Assembly (NCBI RefSeq): GCF_041052385.1
Contig: NZ_CP163439.1
Location: forward strand, 5,383,001 to 5,447,000
Source: Streptomyces sp. R28
GTDB lineage: Bacteria > Actinomycetota > Actinomycetes > Streptomycetales > Streptomycetaceae
Reading direction: 5' to 3'
DNA: 64,000 nucleotides
Each line of letters begins with the position of its first letter. Position 1 is the stretch's first letter. A program made the position numbers and the translations under genes. Positions 1 to 12,238 of this stretch are shown piece after piece. The notes beneath the pieces are model-generated. The model was not told the DNA's origin and did no database searches. It worked only from the letters and a program-made list of their open reading frames with translations.

Positions 1-1
1 C

Positions 2-1183
2 GACCGTGACACCCGCCGCGACCTGCCCGAGCCGCCCCCCGGCTCCGGCCATGTGCACCGCGGCGGCCCCGTCGGCGCGAACCTGCCCACCACCGGCGCC
101 CCCGGCCCACTTGCCGCACAGCCCGCGCCGGCGCCCGGGCCCGGCGAACCGACCGCGCGCCTGAACCCGAAGTACCTCTTCGACACGTTCGTCATCGGTG
201 CCTCCAACCGCTTCGCGCACGCGGCCGCGGTCGCCGTCGCCGAGGCACCCGCGAAGGCCTACAACCCCCTCTTCATCTACGGGGAGTCGGGCCTCGGCAA
301 GACCCACCTGCTGCACGCGATCGGGCACTACGCGCGCAGCCTCTATCCCGGCACGCGCGTGCGGTACGTGAGCTCGGAGGAGTTCACCAACGAGTTCATC
401 AACTCCATCCGCGACGGCAAGGGCGACAGCTTCCGCAAGCGCTACCGCGAGATGGACATCCTGCTCGTCGACGACATCCAGTTCCTCGCGGACAAGGAGT
501 CGACGCAGGAGGAGTTCTTCCACACGTTCAACACGCTCCACAACGCCAACAAGCAGATCGTGCTCTCCAGCGACCGGCCGCCGAAGCAACTGGTCACGCT
601 GGAGGACCGGCTGAGGAACCGTTTCGAGTGGGGCCTGATCACCGACGTCCAGCCGCCGGAGCTGGAGACGCGTATCGCGATCCTCCGCAAGAAAGCGGTG
701 CAGGAGCAGCTCAACGCCCCGCCGGAGGTTCTGGAGTTCATCGCCTCCCGCATCTCGCGCAACATCCGCGAGCTGGAGGGCGCGCTGATCCGGGTGACGG
801 CGTTCGCGTCGCTCAATCGGCAGCCGGTGGACCTGGGCCTGACGGAGATCGTCCTCAAGGACCTGATCCCCGGCGGCGACGACGCGACACCGGAGATCAC
901 CTCGACGGCCATCATGGGCGCGACCGCCGACTACTTCGGCCTCACGGTCGAGGACCTGTGCGGCAGCTCGCGCGGCCGCCAGCTCGTCACGGCCCGGCAG
1001 ATCGCCATGTACCTGTGCCGTGAGCTGACGGACCTGTCCCTGCCGAAGATCGGCGCACTGTTCGGCGGCCGCGACCACACCACGGTGATGCACGCCGACC
1101 GCAAGATCCGCAATCTGATGGCCGAGCGACGCTCCATCTACAACCAGGTCACCGAGCTGACCAACCGCATCAAGAACGGCTGA
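2..1183 (+). CDS. dnaA: Chromosomal replication initiator DnaA (5' end outside window)
   Basis: DnaA binds DnaA boxes in oriC and opens the origin in its ATP form. The reading frame is open from the first bases of the window, so the N-terminal domain and most of the variable linker lie upstream. What remains is the Pro-rich end of the linker, the AAA+ domain with Walker A GESGLGKTH and Walker B LLVDDIQF, and the C-terminal DNA-binding domain with the DnaA signature GGRDHTTVMHADRKI. It is followed by a hairpin terminator and then oriC, the usual streptomycete order. Several internal Met/Val codons could look like starts but none is the true one. Identification is certain. Confidence 0.98.
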   Translation, partial: DRDTRRDLPEPPPGSGHVHRGGPVGANLPTTGAPGPLAAQPAPAPGPGEPTARLNPKYLFDTFVIGASNRFAHAAAVAVAEAPAKAYNPLFIYGESGLGKTHLLHAIGHYARSLYPGTRVRYVSSEEFTNEFINSIRDGKGDSFRKRYREMDILLVDDIQFLADKESTQEEFFHTFNTLHNANKQIVLSSDRPPKQLVTLEDRLRNRFEWGLITDVQPPELETRIAILRKKAVQEQLNAPPEVLEFIASRISRNIRELEGALIRVTAFASLNRQPVDLGLTEIVLKDLIPGGDDATPEITSTAIMGATADYFGLTVEDLCGSSRGRQLVTARQIAMYLCRELTDLSLPKIGALFGGRDHTTVMHADRKIRNLMAERRSIYNQVTELTNRIKNG

Positions 1184-1205
1184 CAGAGGCAGACCCACGA
1201 CGCCG

Positions 1206-1240
1206 AGGGCGCCCCCGGGACGAGTTCCCGTGGGCGCCCT
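1206..1240 (+). terminator. Rho-independent-type hairpin after dnaA
   Basis: Arms at 1206-1220 and 1225-1240 pair over about 14 of 15 positions around a four-base loop and are followed by a short pyrimidine-rich run. It lies 22 bases past the dnaA stop and separates dnaA transcription from oriC. Confidence 0.75.
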
Positions 1241-1254
1241 TCTTCGTCCCGCGG

Positions 1255-1870
1255 CCACCCGCTGTTCGATTACCTGCCGCGTTACGGCCTCTCTCCACAG
1301 ATTCGGTGACTTTTTCCCGTCCACATCCTGGGGACCGGAAAGTTGTCCAGACCGTGTCCACAGCCTCCTCCCTCGAGAGACGATCAGGCGAGGTCAGGTG
1401 CTTGTGGATTGGTGGACGAAGGATCTCCACAGACTGTGGACAGCGCAGCGATCCACAAGCTGTGCATGAAGTTGTCCACCGACAACCCACAGGCTGAGGA
1501 CGGTTGTCCCCAGTGATCCCCAGCTTCTCCACATCGCTGTCCACTGTTCGGCAACGCGACGCGCCTCCTCACCGGGTCGAGTGAAAGGCGTCACACGAAG
1601 CTGCCTGGTTGGGCTGTGGGAAAGGTGGGTAAAGCTGGGGACGGCGCTGGGGAGAAGTCGCCCGAAGCTGTGCACGGCGTGTGCAGAACTTTCCGTTCTC
1701 CACAGAGACGCCCGGTTGTCCACCGCCTCCGCCCACAGGCCCCGTGGACAAAATTTCCGGCCTGACCTGCGAAAACAGGGTTATCCACGGTTTCCACAGG
1801 CCCTACTACTACTCCCAACTAGAGAGAGCTGGGAATCCGTTTCGAAGAGGGCCCTGTGCACAACTCGCTG
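1255..1870. other. oriC: Chromosomal replication origin oriC (DnaA box cluster)
   Basis: The whole gap between dnaA and dnaN (about 860 bases) holds no gene but many copies, in both orientations, of the streptomycete DnaA box TTGTCCACA or close variants. Clear ones are TTGTCCAGA 1343-1351, GTGTCCACA 1354-1362, TGTGGACAG 1435-1443, GATCCACAA 1450-1458, TTGTCCACC 1472-1480, TTGTCCCCA 1504-1512, TTGTCCACC 1716-1724, CGTGGACAA 1743-1751, TTATCCACG 1781-1789, TTTCCACAG 1791-1799 and TGTGCACAA 1856-1864. Many further half-matches lie between. Unlike E. coli there is no obvious AT-rich 13-mer array. Position and box density make this the functional origin; the outer limits are my estimate. Confidence 0.95.
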
Positions 1871-2041
1871 TCCGGCTCCCGGCTGCCCCTCGTCACGACT
1901 TGACCCCGAGAGGCACCTACTGTCAGTGGGGTGCGTCAGACTGTTCCCGGTGTCCTTCCCCTCACTGGGGCCGACGACACCGAGACAGACGACGAAGCCA
2001 GGCAGGCCGAGAAGCGCCGGCAACAGCAGGAGGCGGCAACA

Positions 2042-3172
2042 GTGAAGATCCGGGTGGAACGCGACGTACTCGCGGAGGCAGTGGCCTGGGCGGCGCGCAG
2101 CCTCCCGGCCCGTCCGCCGGCGCCTGTCCTCGCCGGCCTCCTCCTCAAGGCCGAGGACGGCCAGCTGAGCCTGTCCAGCTTCGACTACGAGGTCTCGGCG
2201 CGCGTGTCCGTGGAGACCGAGGTCGAGGAGGAGGGCACGGTGCTGGTATCCGGCCGCCTGCTCGCCGACATCTGCCGCGCTCTCCCCAACCGGCCGGTGG
2301 AGATTTCCACAGACGGTGTACGGGCGACCGTGGTCTGCGGCTCCTCCCGGTTCACACTCCACACCCTGCCTGTGGAGGAGTACCCGGCGCTGCCGCAGAT
2401 GCCCACCGCGACCGGCACCGTGCCCGGCGAGGTCTTCGCCTCCGCCGCCGCCCAGGTCGCCATCGCGGCCGGCCGTGATGACACGCTGCCCGTCCTCACC
2501 GGTGTGCGCATCGAGATCGAGGGCGACACGGTGACACTGGCGTCCACCGACCGCTACCGCTTCGCGGTCCGAGAGTTCCTGTGGAAGCCGGAGAACCCGG
2601 AGGCCTCGGCCGTCGCCCTGGTCCCCGCCAAGACGCTCCTGGACACCGCCAAGGCGCTCACCAGCGGCGACAGTGTCACGCTGGCGCTGTCCGGCTCGGG
2701 TGCGGGCGAGGGCCTGATCGGCTTCGAGGGCGCCGGCCGTCGTACGACGACCCGTCTTCTCGAGGGTGACCTCCCGAAGTACCGCTCGCTGTTCCCGACG
2801 GAGTTCAACTCCGTGGCCGTCATCGAGACCGCCCCCTTCGTGGAGGCTGTCAAGCGTGTGGCGCTGGTCGCCGAGCGGAACACCCCGGTGCGGCTCAGCT
2901 TCGAGCAGGGCGTGCTCATCCTGGAGGCCGGTTCCAGCGACGACGCACAGGCTGTGGAGAGGGTCGACGCCCAGCTGGAGGGCGACGACGTGTCGATCGC
3001 CTTCAACCCGACCTTCCTGCTGGACGGTCTGAGCGCCATCGATTCCCCGGTGGCCCAGCTGTCCTTCACGACGTCCACGAAGCCGGCGCTGCTCAGCGGC
3101 AAGCCGGCGCTGGACGCCGAGGCGGACGAGGCCTACAAGTACCTGATCATGCCGGTGCGGTTGAGCGGCTGA
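2042..3172 (+). CDS. dnaN: DNA polymerase III beta sliding clamp
   Basis: The beta clamp is a ring that tethers DNA polymerase III to DNA. The product is 376 residues, the usual Streptomyces length. The GTG start at 2042 is chosen because GCAGGAGGCGG lies just upstream and the protein begins MKIRVERDVLAEAVAWAARS, the typical N-terminus. The in-frame GTG about 110 bases upstream would add a non-conserved extension from oriC. Three clamp subdomains are evident, and the C-terminus YLIMPVRLSG is the conserved clamp ending that forms part of the binding pocket. It is transcribed in the same direction as dnaA and leads into gnd. Confidence 0.97.
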   Translation: MKIRVERDVLAEAVAWAARSLPARPPAPVLAGLLLKAEDGQLSLSSFDYEVSARVSVETEVEEEGTVLVSGRLLADICRALPNRPVEISTDGVRATVVCGSSRFTLHTLPVEEYPALPQMPTATGTVPGEVFASAAAQVAIAAGRDDTLPVLTGVRIEIEGDTVTLASTDRYRFAVREFLWKPENPEASAVALVPAKTLLDTAKALTSGDSVTLALSGSGAGEGLIGFEGAGRRTTTRLLEGDLPKYRSLFPTEFNSVAVIETAPFVEAVKRVALVAERNTPVRLSFEQGVLILEAGSSDDAQAVERVDAQLEGDDVSIAFNPTFLLDGLSAIDSPVAQLSFTTSTKPALLSGKPALDAEADEAYKYLIMPVRLSG

Positions 3173-3194
3173 CCTGCTGCCTTTGGCGCCGCAG

Positions 3195-3203
3195 TTGTCC
3201 ACA
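3195..3203 (+). promoter_or_regulatory. Perfect DnaA box between dnaN and gnd
   Basis: TTGTCCACA occurs 22 bases after the dnaN stop, in the 204-base gap before gnd. It is an exact match to the streptomycete DnaA consensus outside the main oriC block. Confidence 0.6.
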
Positions 3204-3376
3204 GCGTCCCCAGTACCGGTGGATCACCGGGCCTGGGGACGATCTGTCGGGCGAAGCCGCAGGTGAGGGCGTACGTATGAGCGCGTATGCCCACGGATGT
3301 GCGCGTGCGTCCGGGTTTAGGCTCGGACGTGGGTACGAAGGTGCCTCACACGCCACAGCAACCTAAGGAACAACTG

Positions 3377-4252
3377 ATGGAGCTCGGTCTCGTCGGCCTC
3401 GGCAAGATGGGCGGCAACATGCGCGAGCGGATACGCCGCGCGGGCCACACCGTCGTCGGATACGACCGCAACCCGGACCTCGCGGACGTCCACAGCCTGG
3501 AAGAGCTTGTGGGCAAGCTCCCCGGGCCGCGTGTGGTCTGGGTGATGGTCCCGGCCGGTGCCCCGACCCAGTCGACCATCGACGAGCTCGCCGAGCTGCT
3601 GGAGCCCGGTGACGTCGTGGTGGACGGCGGGAACTCCCGCTGGACGGACGACGAGCGGCACGCCGAGGAGCTGGCGGCCAAGGGCATCGGCTTCGTCGAC
3701 TGCGGCGTCTCCGGCGGCGTCTGGGGCCTGGAGAACGGCTATGCGCTGATGTACGGCGGCGACGCGGAGAACGTCGCCAAGGTGCAGCCGATCTTCGACG
3801 CCCTCAAGCCCGAGGGTGACTTCGGGTCCGTGCACGCCGGCAAGGTCGGCGCGGGCCACTTCGCGAAGATGGTCCACAACGGCATCGAGTACGCGATGAT
3901 GCAGGCCTACGCCGAGGGCTGGGAGCTGCTGGAGAAGGTCGACTCCGTGACCGACGTCCGGGAGGTCTTCCGCTCCTGGCAGGAGGGCACGGTCATCCGC
4001 TCCTGGCTGCTGGACCTCGCGGTGAACGCCCTCGACGAGGACGAGCACCTGGACAAGCTCAGGGGTTATGCACAGGACTCCGGCGAGGGACGCTGGACTG
4101 TGGAGGCCGCCATCGACCACGCGGTGCCGCTCCCGGCGATCACCGCGTCGCTGTTCGCGCGGTTCGCGTCCCGCCAGGACGACTCCCCGCAGATGAAGAT
4201 GATCGCGGCGCTGCGGAACCAGTTCGGTGGCCACGCGGTCGAGACGAAGTAA
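3377..4252 (+). CDS. gnd: 6-phosphogluconate dehydrogenase, decarboxylating, short NAD-type
   Basis: Oxidises 6-phosphogluconate to ribulose 5-phosphate and CO2 in the pentose phosphate pathway. The 291-residue product starts MELGLVGLGKMGGNM, a Rossmann dinucleotide-binding motif, and contains DCGVSGGVWGLENGYALM and the catalytic-lysine region GAGHFAKMVHNGIEYAMM. It is the short (about 300 residue) bacterial form rather than the 470-residue NADP form. The ATG at 3377 has AAGGA 9 bases upstream, and the long in-frame extension before it lacks similarity to the family. Its place between dnaN and recF is the conserved streptomycete arrangement. Confidence 0.95.
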   Translation: MELGLVGLGKMGGNMRERIRRAGHTVVGYDRNPDLADVHSLEELVGKLPGPRVVWVMVPAGAPTQSTIDELAELLEPGDVVVDGGNSRWTDDERHAEELAAKGIGFVDCGVSGGVWGLENGYALMYGGDAENVAKVQPIFDALKPEGDFGSVHAGKVGAGHFAKMVHNGIEYAMMQAYAEGWELLEKVDSVTDVREVFRSWQEGTVIRSWLLDLAVNALDEDEHLDKLRGYAQDSGEGRWTVEAAIDHAVPLPAITASLFARFASRQDDSPQMKMIAALRNQFGGHAVETK

Positions 4253-4346
4253 CCGGCGGGAACGACCGTCGGGAACACCGTCGCAAACGAGAACAAGTAA
4301 TCCACACCCTGGGGATGGCACCCTGGCACCCTCAGGAGTGACCCGG

Positions 4347-4355
4347 TTGTCCACA
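4347..4355 (+). promoter_or_regulatory. Perfect DnaA box between gnd and recF
   Basis: TTGTCCACA is found about 50 bases before the recF start, in the 149-base gap downstream of gnd. It is a second exact DnaA box outside oriC proper and could couple recF expression to DnaA. Confidence 0.6.
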
Positions 4356-4401
4356 ACTGGGGAAAGCTGAACCACACGTTGGGGGAGGTCGGCGAACGAC
4401 C

Positions 4402-5523
4402 ATGCACGTCACGCATCTGTCGCTGGCCGACTTCCGCTCGTACGCCCGGGTCGAAGTCCCGCTCGACCCGGGCGTCACCGCCTTCGTCGGACCCAACGGC
4501 CAGGGCAAGACCAACCTCGTCGAGGCCGTCGGCTATCTCGCCACCCTCGGCAGCCATCGCGTCGCCTCCGACGCCCCCCTCGTCCGCATGGGCGCCGACC
4601 GGGCGATCATCCGGGCCCAGGTCAAACAGGGCGACCGGCAGCAACTGGTCGAGCTGGAGCTGAACCCCGGCAAGGCCAACCGGGCCCGCATCAACAGGTC
4701 CTCGCAGGTCAGACCCCGTGACGTGCTCGGCATCGTGCGGACCGTCCTGTTCGCCCCGGAGGACCTCGCCCTGATCAAGGGCGACCCCGGAGAGCGGCGC
4801 CGTTTCCTCGACGAGCTGATCACCGCCCGCTCCCCGCGCATGGCGGGCGTCCGTTCCGACTACGAGCGGGTCCTCAAGCAGCGCAACACCCTCCTCAAGA
4901 CGGCCGCGCTGGCCCGTCGGCACGGCGGCCGCACGATGGACCTGTCCACCCTCGACGTCTGGGACCAGCACCTCGCGCACGCGGGCGCCGAGTTGCTCGC
5001 CCAGCGACTGGACCTGATCGCGACGATCCAGCCCCTCGCCGACAAGGCGTACGAGCAACTGGCCCCCGGCGGCGGCCCTGTCGCCCTGGACTACAAGCCG
5101 TCGGCTCCAGGCGGGGCGCACACGCGCGAGGGCCTCTTCGAGCAGCTGATGGCGGCGCTCGCCGACGCCCGCAAGCAGGAGATCGAGCGCGGCGTCACCC
5201 TCGTAGGCCCCCATCGGGACGATTTGGTTCTCAAACTCGGTCAGCTGCCCGCCAAGGGTTACGCCTCGCACGGCGAGTCCTGGTCCTACGCGCTGGCGCT
5301 GCGCCTGGCCTCGTACGACCTGCTCAGGGCCGAGGGCAACGAACCGGTGCTGGTCCTCGACGACGTCTTCGCCGAACTGGACACCCGACGCCGCGAGCGC
5401 CTGGCCGAGTTGGTCGCGCCCGGTGAGCAGGTCCTGGTGACCGCCGCGGTCGACGACGACGTACCGCATGTGCTGACGGGGGCGCGGTACGCCGTGTCCG
5501 ACGGGACGGTGGAGCGCGTATGA
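4402..5523 (+). CDS. recF: DNA replication and repair protein RecF
   Basis: RecF is an SMC-like ATPase that, with RecO and RecR, loads RecA at single-strand gaps. The 373-residue product has Walker A GPNGQGKTN at residues 30-38 after a beta-rich N-terminus (MHVTHLSLADFRSY), a central coiled region, and the C-terminal signature and Walker B area ending VLVLDDVFAELD. Length matches the family. The ATG at 4402 follows GGGGGAGG with a longer than usual gap. The stop overlaps the next start by four bases (ATGA), indicating translational coupling to the DUF721 gene. Confidence 0.97.
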   Translation: MHVTHLSLADFRSYARVEVPLDPGVTAFVGPNGQGKTNLVEAVGYLATLGSHRVASDAPLVRMGADRAIIRAQVKQGDRQQLVELELNPGKANRARINRSSQVRPRDVLGIVRTVLFAPEDLALIKGDPGERRRFLDELITARSPRMAGVRSDYERVLKQRNTLLKTAALARRHGGRTMDLSTLDVWDQHLAHAGAELLAQRLDLIATIQPLADKAYEQLAPGGGPVALDYKPSAPGGAHTREGLFEQLMAALADARKQEIERGVTLVGPHRDDLVLKLGQLPAKGYASHGESWSYALALRLASYDLLRAEGNEPVLVLDDVFAELDTRRRERLAELVAPGEQVLVTAAVDDDVPHVLTGARYAVSDGTVERV

Positions 5524-6059
5524 GCGAGAACCCGTCCGAGAACGCCCCCAAGAAGGCCCCCGAACCCTCCGGAGTCGACCTCGCGCGCGTGGCGCTGCGG
5601 GCGGCCAAGGAGCAGGCACGCGCGCGTGGGGACGCGGCGCAGCAGAAGAAGCAGGCGCGGCGCGGAGGGCTGCGCTCCGGCGCGCGTGCCGACGGCCGCG
5701 ACCCCCTGGCGCTCGGCGCTGCCATTAACCGCTTGATCACCGAGCGGGGCTGGGAGACCCCGGCGGCGGTGGGCGGTGTGATGGGCCGTTGGCCGCAGAT
5801 CGTCGGCGAGGACGTCGCCAAGCACTGTGTGCCGGAGAAGTACGACGAGGACGAGCGGGTCCTGGTCGTGCGCTGCGACTCGACGGCCTGGGCGACGAAC
5901 CTTCGGCTGCTCGCCCCGACGCTGGTCGCCCGCCTCAACGAGGACCTCGGCCATGGTGCGGTGCGGCAGATCAAGGTGCAGGGCCCCGGTGGCCCGCCCC
6001 GCCGTTACGGCCCCCTGCGCGCGCCCGGCAGCACCGGTCCCGGTGACACCTACGGCTGA
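5520..6059 (+). CDS. DUF721 family protein (DciA-like)
   Basis: A 179-residue protein with a charged, Ala/Lys-rich N-terminal tail (residues 1-60) and a C-terminal DUF721 domain (about 65-160) containing WPQIVGEDVAKHCVPEKY and VRCDSTAWATNLRLLAP. The family lies between recF and gyrB in nearly all Actinobacteria. In other bacteria DUF721 includes DciA, which helps load the replicative helicase; a similar role here is an inference. It overlaps recF by four bases, so the two are probably cotranscribed. No terminator is obvious, but a 567-base gap follows before gyrB. Confidence 0.9.
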   Translation: MSENPSENAPKKAPEPSGVDLARVALRAAKEQARARGDAAQQKKQARRGGLRSGARADGRDPLALGAAINRLITERGWETPAAVGGVMGRWPQIVGEDVAKHCVPEKYDEDERVLVVRCDSTAWATNLRLLAPTLVARLNEDLGHGAVRQIKVQGPGGPPRRYGPLRAPGSTGPGDTYG

Positions 6060-6626
6060 TCGGATCGGCCGGACCACATGTGTCCGGCGTCCCGAAGGGC
6101 GATCAGCGGCGTCCGACTCGCGTCAGCCGCCGCCGTGGAAGTCGTGAGCCGCCGCTGCGGAAGTGCAGGGAGATGCGGCTGCGAAGTCGCCGTCACAGCA
6201 GTCCCGGCAGCCCCGTTTTCCACAGGTGACAGACATCACATCAGCAGTCGTCAGCGGTCACGACGCACGGTCGGTGACCTCCTCGTCGTACACCCGCACG
6301 CTGTTGCGAATCTCGACCTGACTCCTAAGTAGCCAAGGGTTGACGGCCGGAAGCGCTGAGTGCCTCTCTGAGCCTCTTGGAGCCCCCATCCGTATATCGG
6401 GAGTCGGCCGAGCCGGGTTCAGGGCGGCACATGAGGACTCAGGTACCGGCAAACCCCCATCACTGTCGGCGCAACCGGTAGACTGGAAGCCAATCCCGCC
6501 CCAAACGTGGGGACCGTCCGGGAAAAGCTGAGCAACGCTGATCAAGGCTTACCAACGCAACATGCCGCAGCCGCTCCGGCAACCCGCCGACGAGCCTGGC
6601 TCGTGCTGTGCCAGAAAGGGCGCTTC
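6060..6626. promoter_or_regulatory. Gene-free leader region upstream of gyrB
   Basis: A 567-base gap with no convincing coding sequence. It must hold the gyrB-gyrA promoter. A TAGACT hexamer at 6479-6484 is a candidate -10 box, but no good -35 lies 16-18 bases upstream, so the assignment is weak. A partial DnaA-box-like TTTTCCACA occurs around 6213-6226. Long leaders before gyrB are common in Streptomyces, where the operon responds to supercoiling. Confidence 0.4.
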
Positions 6627-8687
6627 GTGGCCGATTCCGGCAACCCCAACGAGAACATCCCGTCCACCGACGCCGGCGCCAACGGCGCGGTGACCCCGTC
6701 GAACGGCGAGGTCACCGCCTCGTACGACGCCAGCGCCATCACCGTCCTCGAGGGTCTGGACGCGGTCCGCAAGCGACCCGGCATGTACATCGGCTCGACC
6801 GGTGAGCGAGGACTCCACCACCTGGTGCAGGAGGTCGTCGACAACTCCGTCGACGAGGCGCTGGCCGGCCACGCGGACACCATCGACGTGACGATCCTGG
6901 CCGACGGCGGCGTACGGGTCGTGGACAACGGCCGTGGCATCCCGGTCGGCATCGTCCCCTCCGAGGGCAAGCCGGCCGTCGAGGTCGTGCTGACCGTGCT
7001 GCACGCGGGCGGAAAGTTCGGCGGCGGCGGCTACGCGGTCTCCGGCGGTCTGCACGGCGTGGGTGTCTCCGTCGTGAACGCCCTGTCGACCAAGGTGTCC
7101 GTCGAGATCAAGACTGATGGCTACCGCTGGACGCAGGACTACAAGTTGGGCGTCCCCACGGCCCCCCTTGCCCAGCACGAGGCCACTGACGAGCACGGCA
7201 CCACGGTCATCTTCTGGGCCGACCCGGACATCTTCGAGACCACCGACTACTCCTTCGAGACGCTGTCGCGGCGCTTCCAGGAGATGGCGTTCCTCAACAA
7301 GGGCCTGCGCATCAACCTCACCGACGAGCGTGAGTCGGCGAAGGCCACCGCCGGTGCGGACGAGGCGGGCGAGGACGAGAAGCACGAGGTCAAGTACGTC
7401 TCGTACCACTACGAGGGCGGCATCGTCGACTTCGTGAAGTACCTCAACTCCCGCAAGGGAGAAGTGGTCCACCCCACCGTGATCGACCTCGAGGCCGAGG
7501 ACAAGGACAGGCACCTGTCCCTCGAAGTCGCCATGCAGTGGAACGGCGGCTACACCGAGGGTGTGTACTCCTTCGCCAACATCATCCACACCCACGAGGG
7601 CGGTACGCACGAAGAGGGCTTCCGCGCCGCGCTGACCTCGCTGATCAACAAGTACGCGCGCGACAAGAAGCTGCTGCGCGAGAAGGACGACAACCTCACG
7701 GGTGACGACATCCGCGAGGGTCTGACCGCGATCATCTCGGTGAAGCTGAGCGAGCCGCAGTTCGAGGGCCAGACCAAGACCAAGCTGGGCAACACCGAGG
7801 TGAAGACCTTCGTCCAGAAGGTCATCTACGAGCACCTGACGGACTGGCTGGACCGCAACCCGAACGAGGCGGCGGACATCATCCGTAAGGGCATCCAGGC
7901 GGCCACCGCGCGCGTGGCGGCCCGCAAGGCCCGTGACCTGACGCGTCGTAAGGGCCTGCTGGAGACGGCGTCCCTGCCGGGCAAGCTCTCCGACTGCCAG
8001 TCGAACGACCCCACCAAGTGCGAGATCTTCATCGTCGAGGGTGACTCCGCCGGCGGCTCGGCCAAGTCCGGCCGCAACCCGGAGTACCAGGCGATCCTCC
8101 CGATCCGAGGAAAGATCCTCAACGTCGAGAAGGCGCGGATCGACAAGATCCTGCAGAACCAGGAGATCCAGGCGCTGATCTCCGCCTTCGGCACGGGCGT
8201 GCACGAGGACTTCGACATCGAGAAGCTCCGCTATCACAAGATCATCCTGATGGCGGACGCCGATGTCGACGGCCAGCACATCAGCACCCTGCTGCTGACC
8301 TTCCTGTTCCGCTTCATGCGGCCGCTGGTCGAGGCCGGGCACGTGTACCTCTCCCGTCCCCCGCTGTACAAGATCAAGTGGGGCCGGGACGACGTCGAGT
8401 ACGCGTACTCGGACCGTGAGCGTGACGCGCTGATCGAGATGGGGCGTCAGCGCGGCAAGCGCGTCCGTGAGGACTCCATCCAGCGCTTCAAGGGTCTCGG
8501 CGAGATGAACGCCGAGGAGCTGCGCGTGACCACCATGGACCAGGAGCACCGCGTCCTCGGCCAGGTCACCCTCGACGACGCCGCCCAGGCCGACGACCTG
8601 TTCTCGGTCCTGATGGGCGAGGACGTCGAGGCGCGCCGCCAGTTCATCCAGCGCAACGCCAAGGACGTCCGCTTCCTCGACATCTGA
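6627..8687 (+). CDS. gyrB: DNA gyrase subunit B
   Basis: GyrB is the ATPase half of gyrase, which introduces negative supercoils. The 686-residue product has the GHKL ATPase domain (LDAVRKRPGMYIGSTG, VVDNGRGIPV, HAGGKFGGGGYAVSGGLHGV), the transducer, and the TOPRIM domain (IVEGDSAGGSAKSGRN, MADADVDGQHI), ending KDVRFLDI. I chose GTG 6627 (protein MADSGNPNEN) because AAAGGG precedes it and this is the known streptomycete N-terminus. In-frame codons back to 6507 would add a non-conserved extension. It lies 42 bases upstream of gyrA in one operon. Confidence 0.97.
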   Translation: MADSGNPNENIPSTDAGANGAVTPSNGEVTASYDASAITVLEGLDAVRKRPGMYIGSTGERGLHHLVQEVVDNSVDEALAGHADTIDVTILADGGVRVVDNGRGIPVGIVPSEGKPAVEVVLTVLHAGGKFGGGGYAVSGGLHGVGVSVVNALSTKVSVEIKTDGYRWTQDYKLGVPTAPLAQHEATDEHGTTVIFWADPDIFETTDYSFETLSRRFQEMAFLNKGLRINLTDERESAKATAGADEAGEDEKHEVKYVSYHYEGGIVDFVKYLNSRKGEVVHPTVIDLEAEDKDRHLSLEVAMQWNGGYTEGVYSFANIIHTHEGGTHEEGFRAALTSLINKYARDKKLLREKDDNLTGDDIREGLTAIISVKLSEPQFEGQTKTKLGNTEVKTFVQKVIYEHLTDWLDRNPNEAADIIRKGIQAATARVAARKARDLTRRKGLLETASLPGKLSDCQSNDPTKCEIFIVEGDSAGGSAKSGRNPEYQAILPIRGKILNVEKARIDKILQNQEIQALISAFGTGVHEDFDIEKLRYHKIILMADADVDGQHISTLLLTFLFRFMRPLVEAGHVYLSRPPLYKIKWGRDDVEYAYSDRERDALIEMGRQRGKRVREDSIQRFKGLGEMNAEELRVTTMDQEHRVLGQVTLDDAAQADDLFSVLMGEDVEARRQFIQRNAKDVRFLDI

Positions 8688-8729
8688 GTCGGTCTCAGCT
8701 GACCGCACCAGGAAGGACCTTCACCAGCA

Positions 8730-11321
<2,592 letters not shown>

Positions 11322-11339
11322 CACGAGGAGAGAGTCATC

Positions 11340-12161
11340 GTGAGCGGAGCCACGGGCGCCGGATCGTCCGGTACCTCGACCGGTTCTACGGCCGGTAAGG
11401 ACACGGACGGCGGCGGCCGTGGCTCCGCCGCGCGTGCGACGGACACGCACACGACCCAGCTCAAAGCGATCAAGCCGCCCGCGAAGGACTCGCCCTCGCC
11501 AGACGAACCTGGATCCCAGGGGGGAACCGTGACGGACACCCGAGGCCCGCAGCCCCAGCAGTACGCGGCCGGCGCGGGCTCGGCCGCTCCGGGCGCCCAG
11601 CCGCAGCCACAGCCGCAGCCCGCGCCCACGGGGGCGCAGCAGGCGGCCTCCGCGCCGCCGGCTTCGCCGCTGCCGGGGGAACGGCAGGCGCAGCAGCCCT
11701 CCGGGCCCTACCACCCGCCGCAGGCCTACCAGACGCCCGCTCCGGCGAGCGCCGCACGTCGGCCGCGCACAGGAGCGAGTACGACGCCCCGCACCCGCAA
11801 GGCGCGCCTGCGCGTGGCCAAGGCCGACCCGTGGTCGGTGATGAAGGTCAGCTTCCTGCTCTCCATCGCGCTGGGCATCTGCACGATCGTCGCGTCCGCG
11901 GTGCTCTGGATGGTCATGGACGCCATGGGTGTCTTCTCGACGGTGGGCGGCACGATCTCCGAGGCGACCGGTTCGAACGAGTCGAACGGCTTCGACCTGC
12001 AGTCCTTCCTGTCGCTGCCGCACGTCCTGATGTTCACGTCGATCATCGCGGTCATCGACGTCGTCCTCGCGACGGCGCTGGCGACACTCGGCGCGTTCAT
12101 CTACAACCTCTCCGCCGGCTTCGTGGGCGGCGTCGAGCTGACGCTCGCGGAGGACGAGTGA
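11340..12161 (+). CDS. DUF3566 transmembrane protein
   Basis: A 273-residue protein with a long Pro/Gln/Ala-rich, probably disordered cytoplasmic N-terminus (about 1-155), then a DUF3566 module with two membrane helices, about residues 168-193 (KVSFLLSIALGICTIVASAV) and 225-255 (VLMFTSIIAVIDVVLATAL). The GTG start follows GAGGAGAG. It sits directly after gyrA, the position DUF3566 proteins occupy across Actinobacteria, including Rv0007 in mycobacteria. Function is unknown; a link to envelope or division is plausible from location only. Confidence 0.9.
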   Translation: MSGATGAGSSGTSTGSTAGKDTDGGGRGSAARATDTHTTQLKAIKPPAKDSPSPDEPGSQGGTVTDTRGPQPQQYAAGAGSAAPGAQPQPQPQPAPTGAQQAASAPPASPLPGERQAQQPSGPYHPPQAYQTPAPASAARRPRTGASTTPRTRKARLRVAKADPWSVMKVSFLLSIALGICTIVASAVLWMVMDAMGVFSTVGGTISEATGSNESNGFDLQSFLSLPHVLMFTSIIAVIDVVLATALATLGAFIYNLSAGFVGGVELTLAEDE

Positions 12162-12238
12162 GAGTGACCGAGGTCGGATGACGGTGGCCGCCCGGAGACG
12201 GTTTCAAACCCCTCCTGACGGTCCCCCGACAACCGATT

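Noticed and set aside
1931..2041. Upstream extension of dnaN into oriC
   Set aside because: The GTG at 2042 has the ribosome site and the conserved N-terminus; the extension is not conserved.
6549..8708. A 719-residue minus-strand frame opposite gyrB
   Set aside because: gyrB is certain; the opposite frame has no ribosome site or motif.
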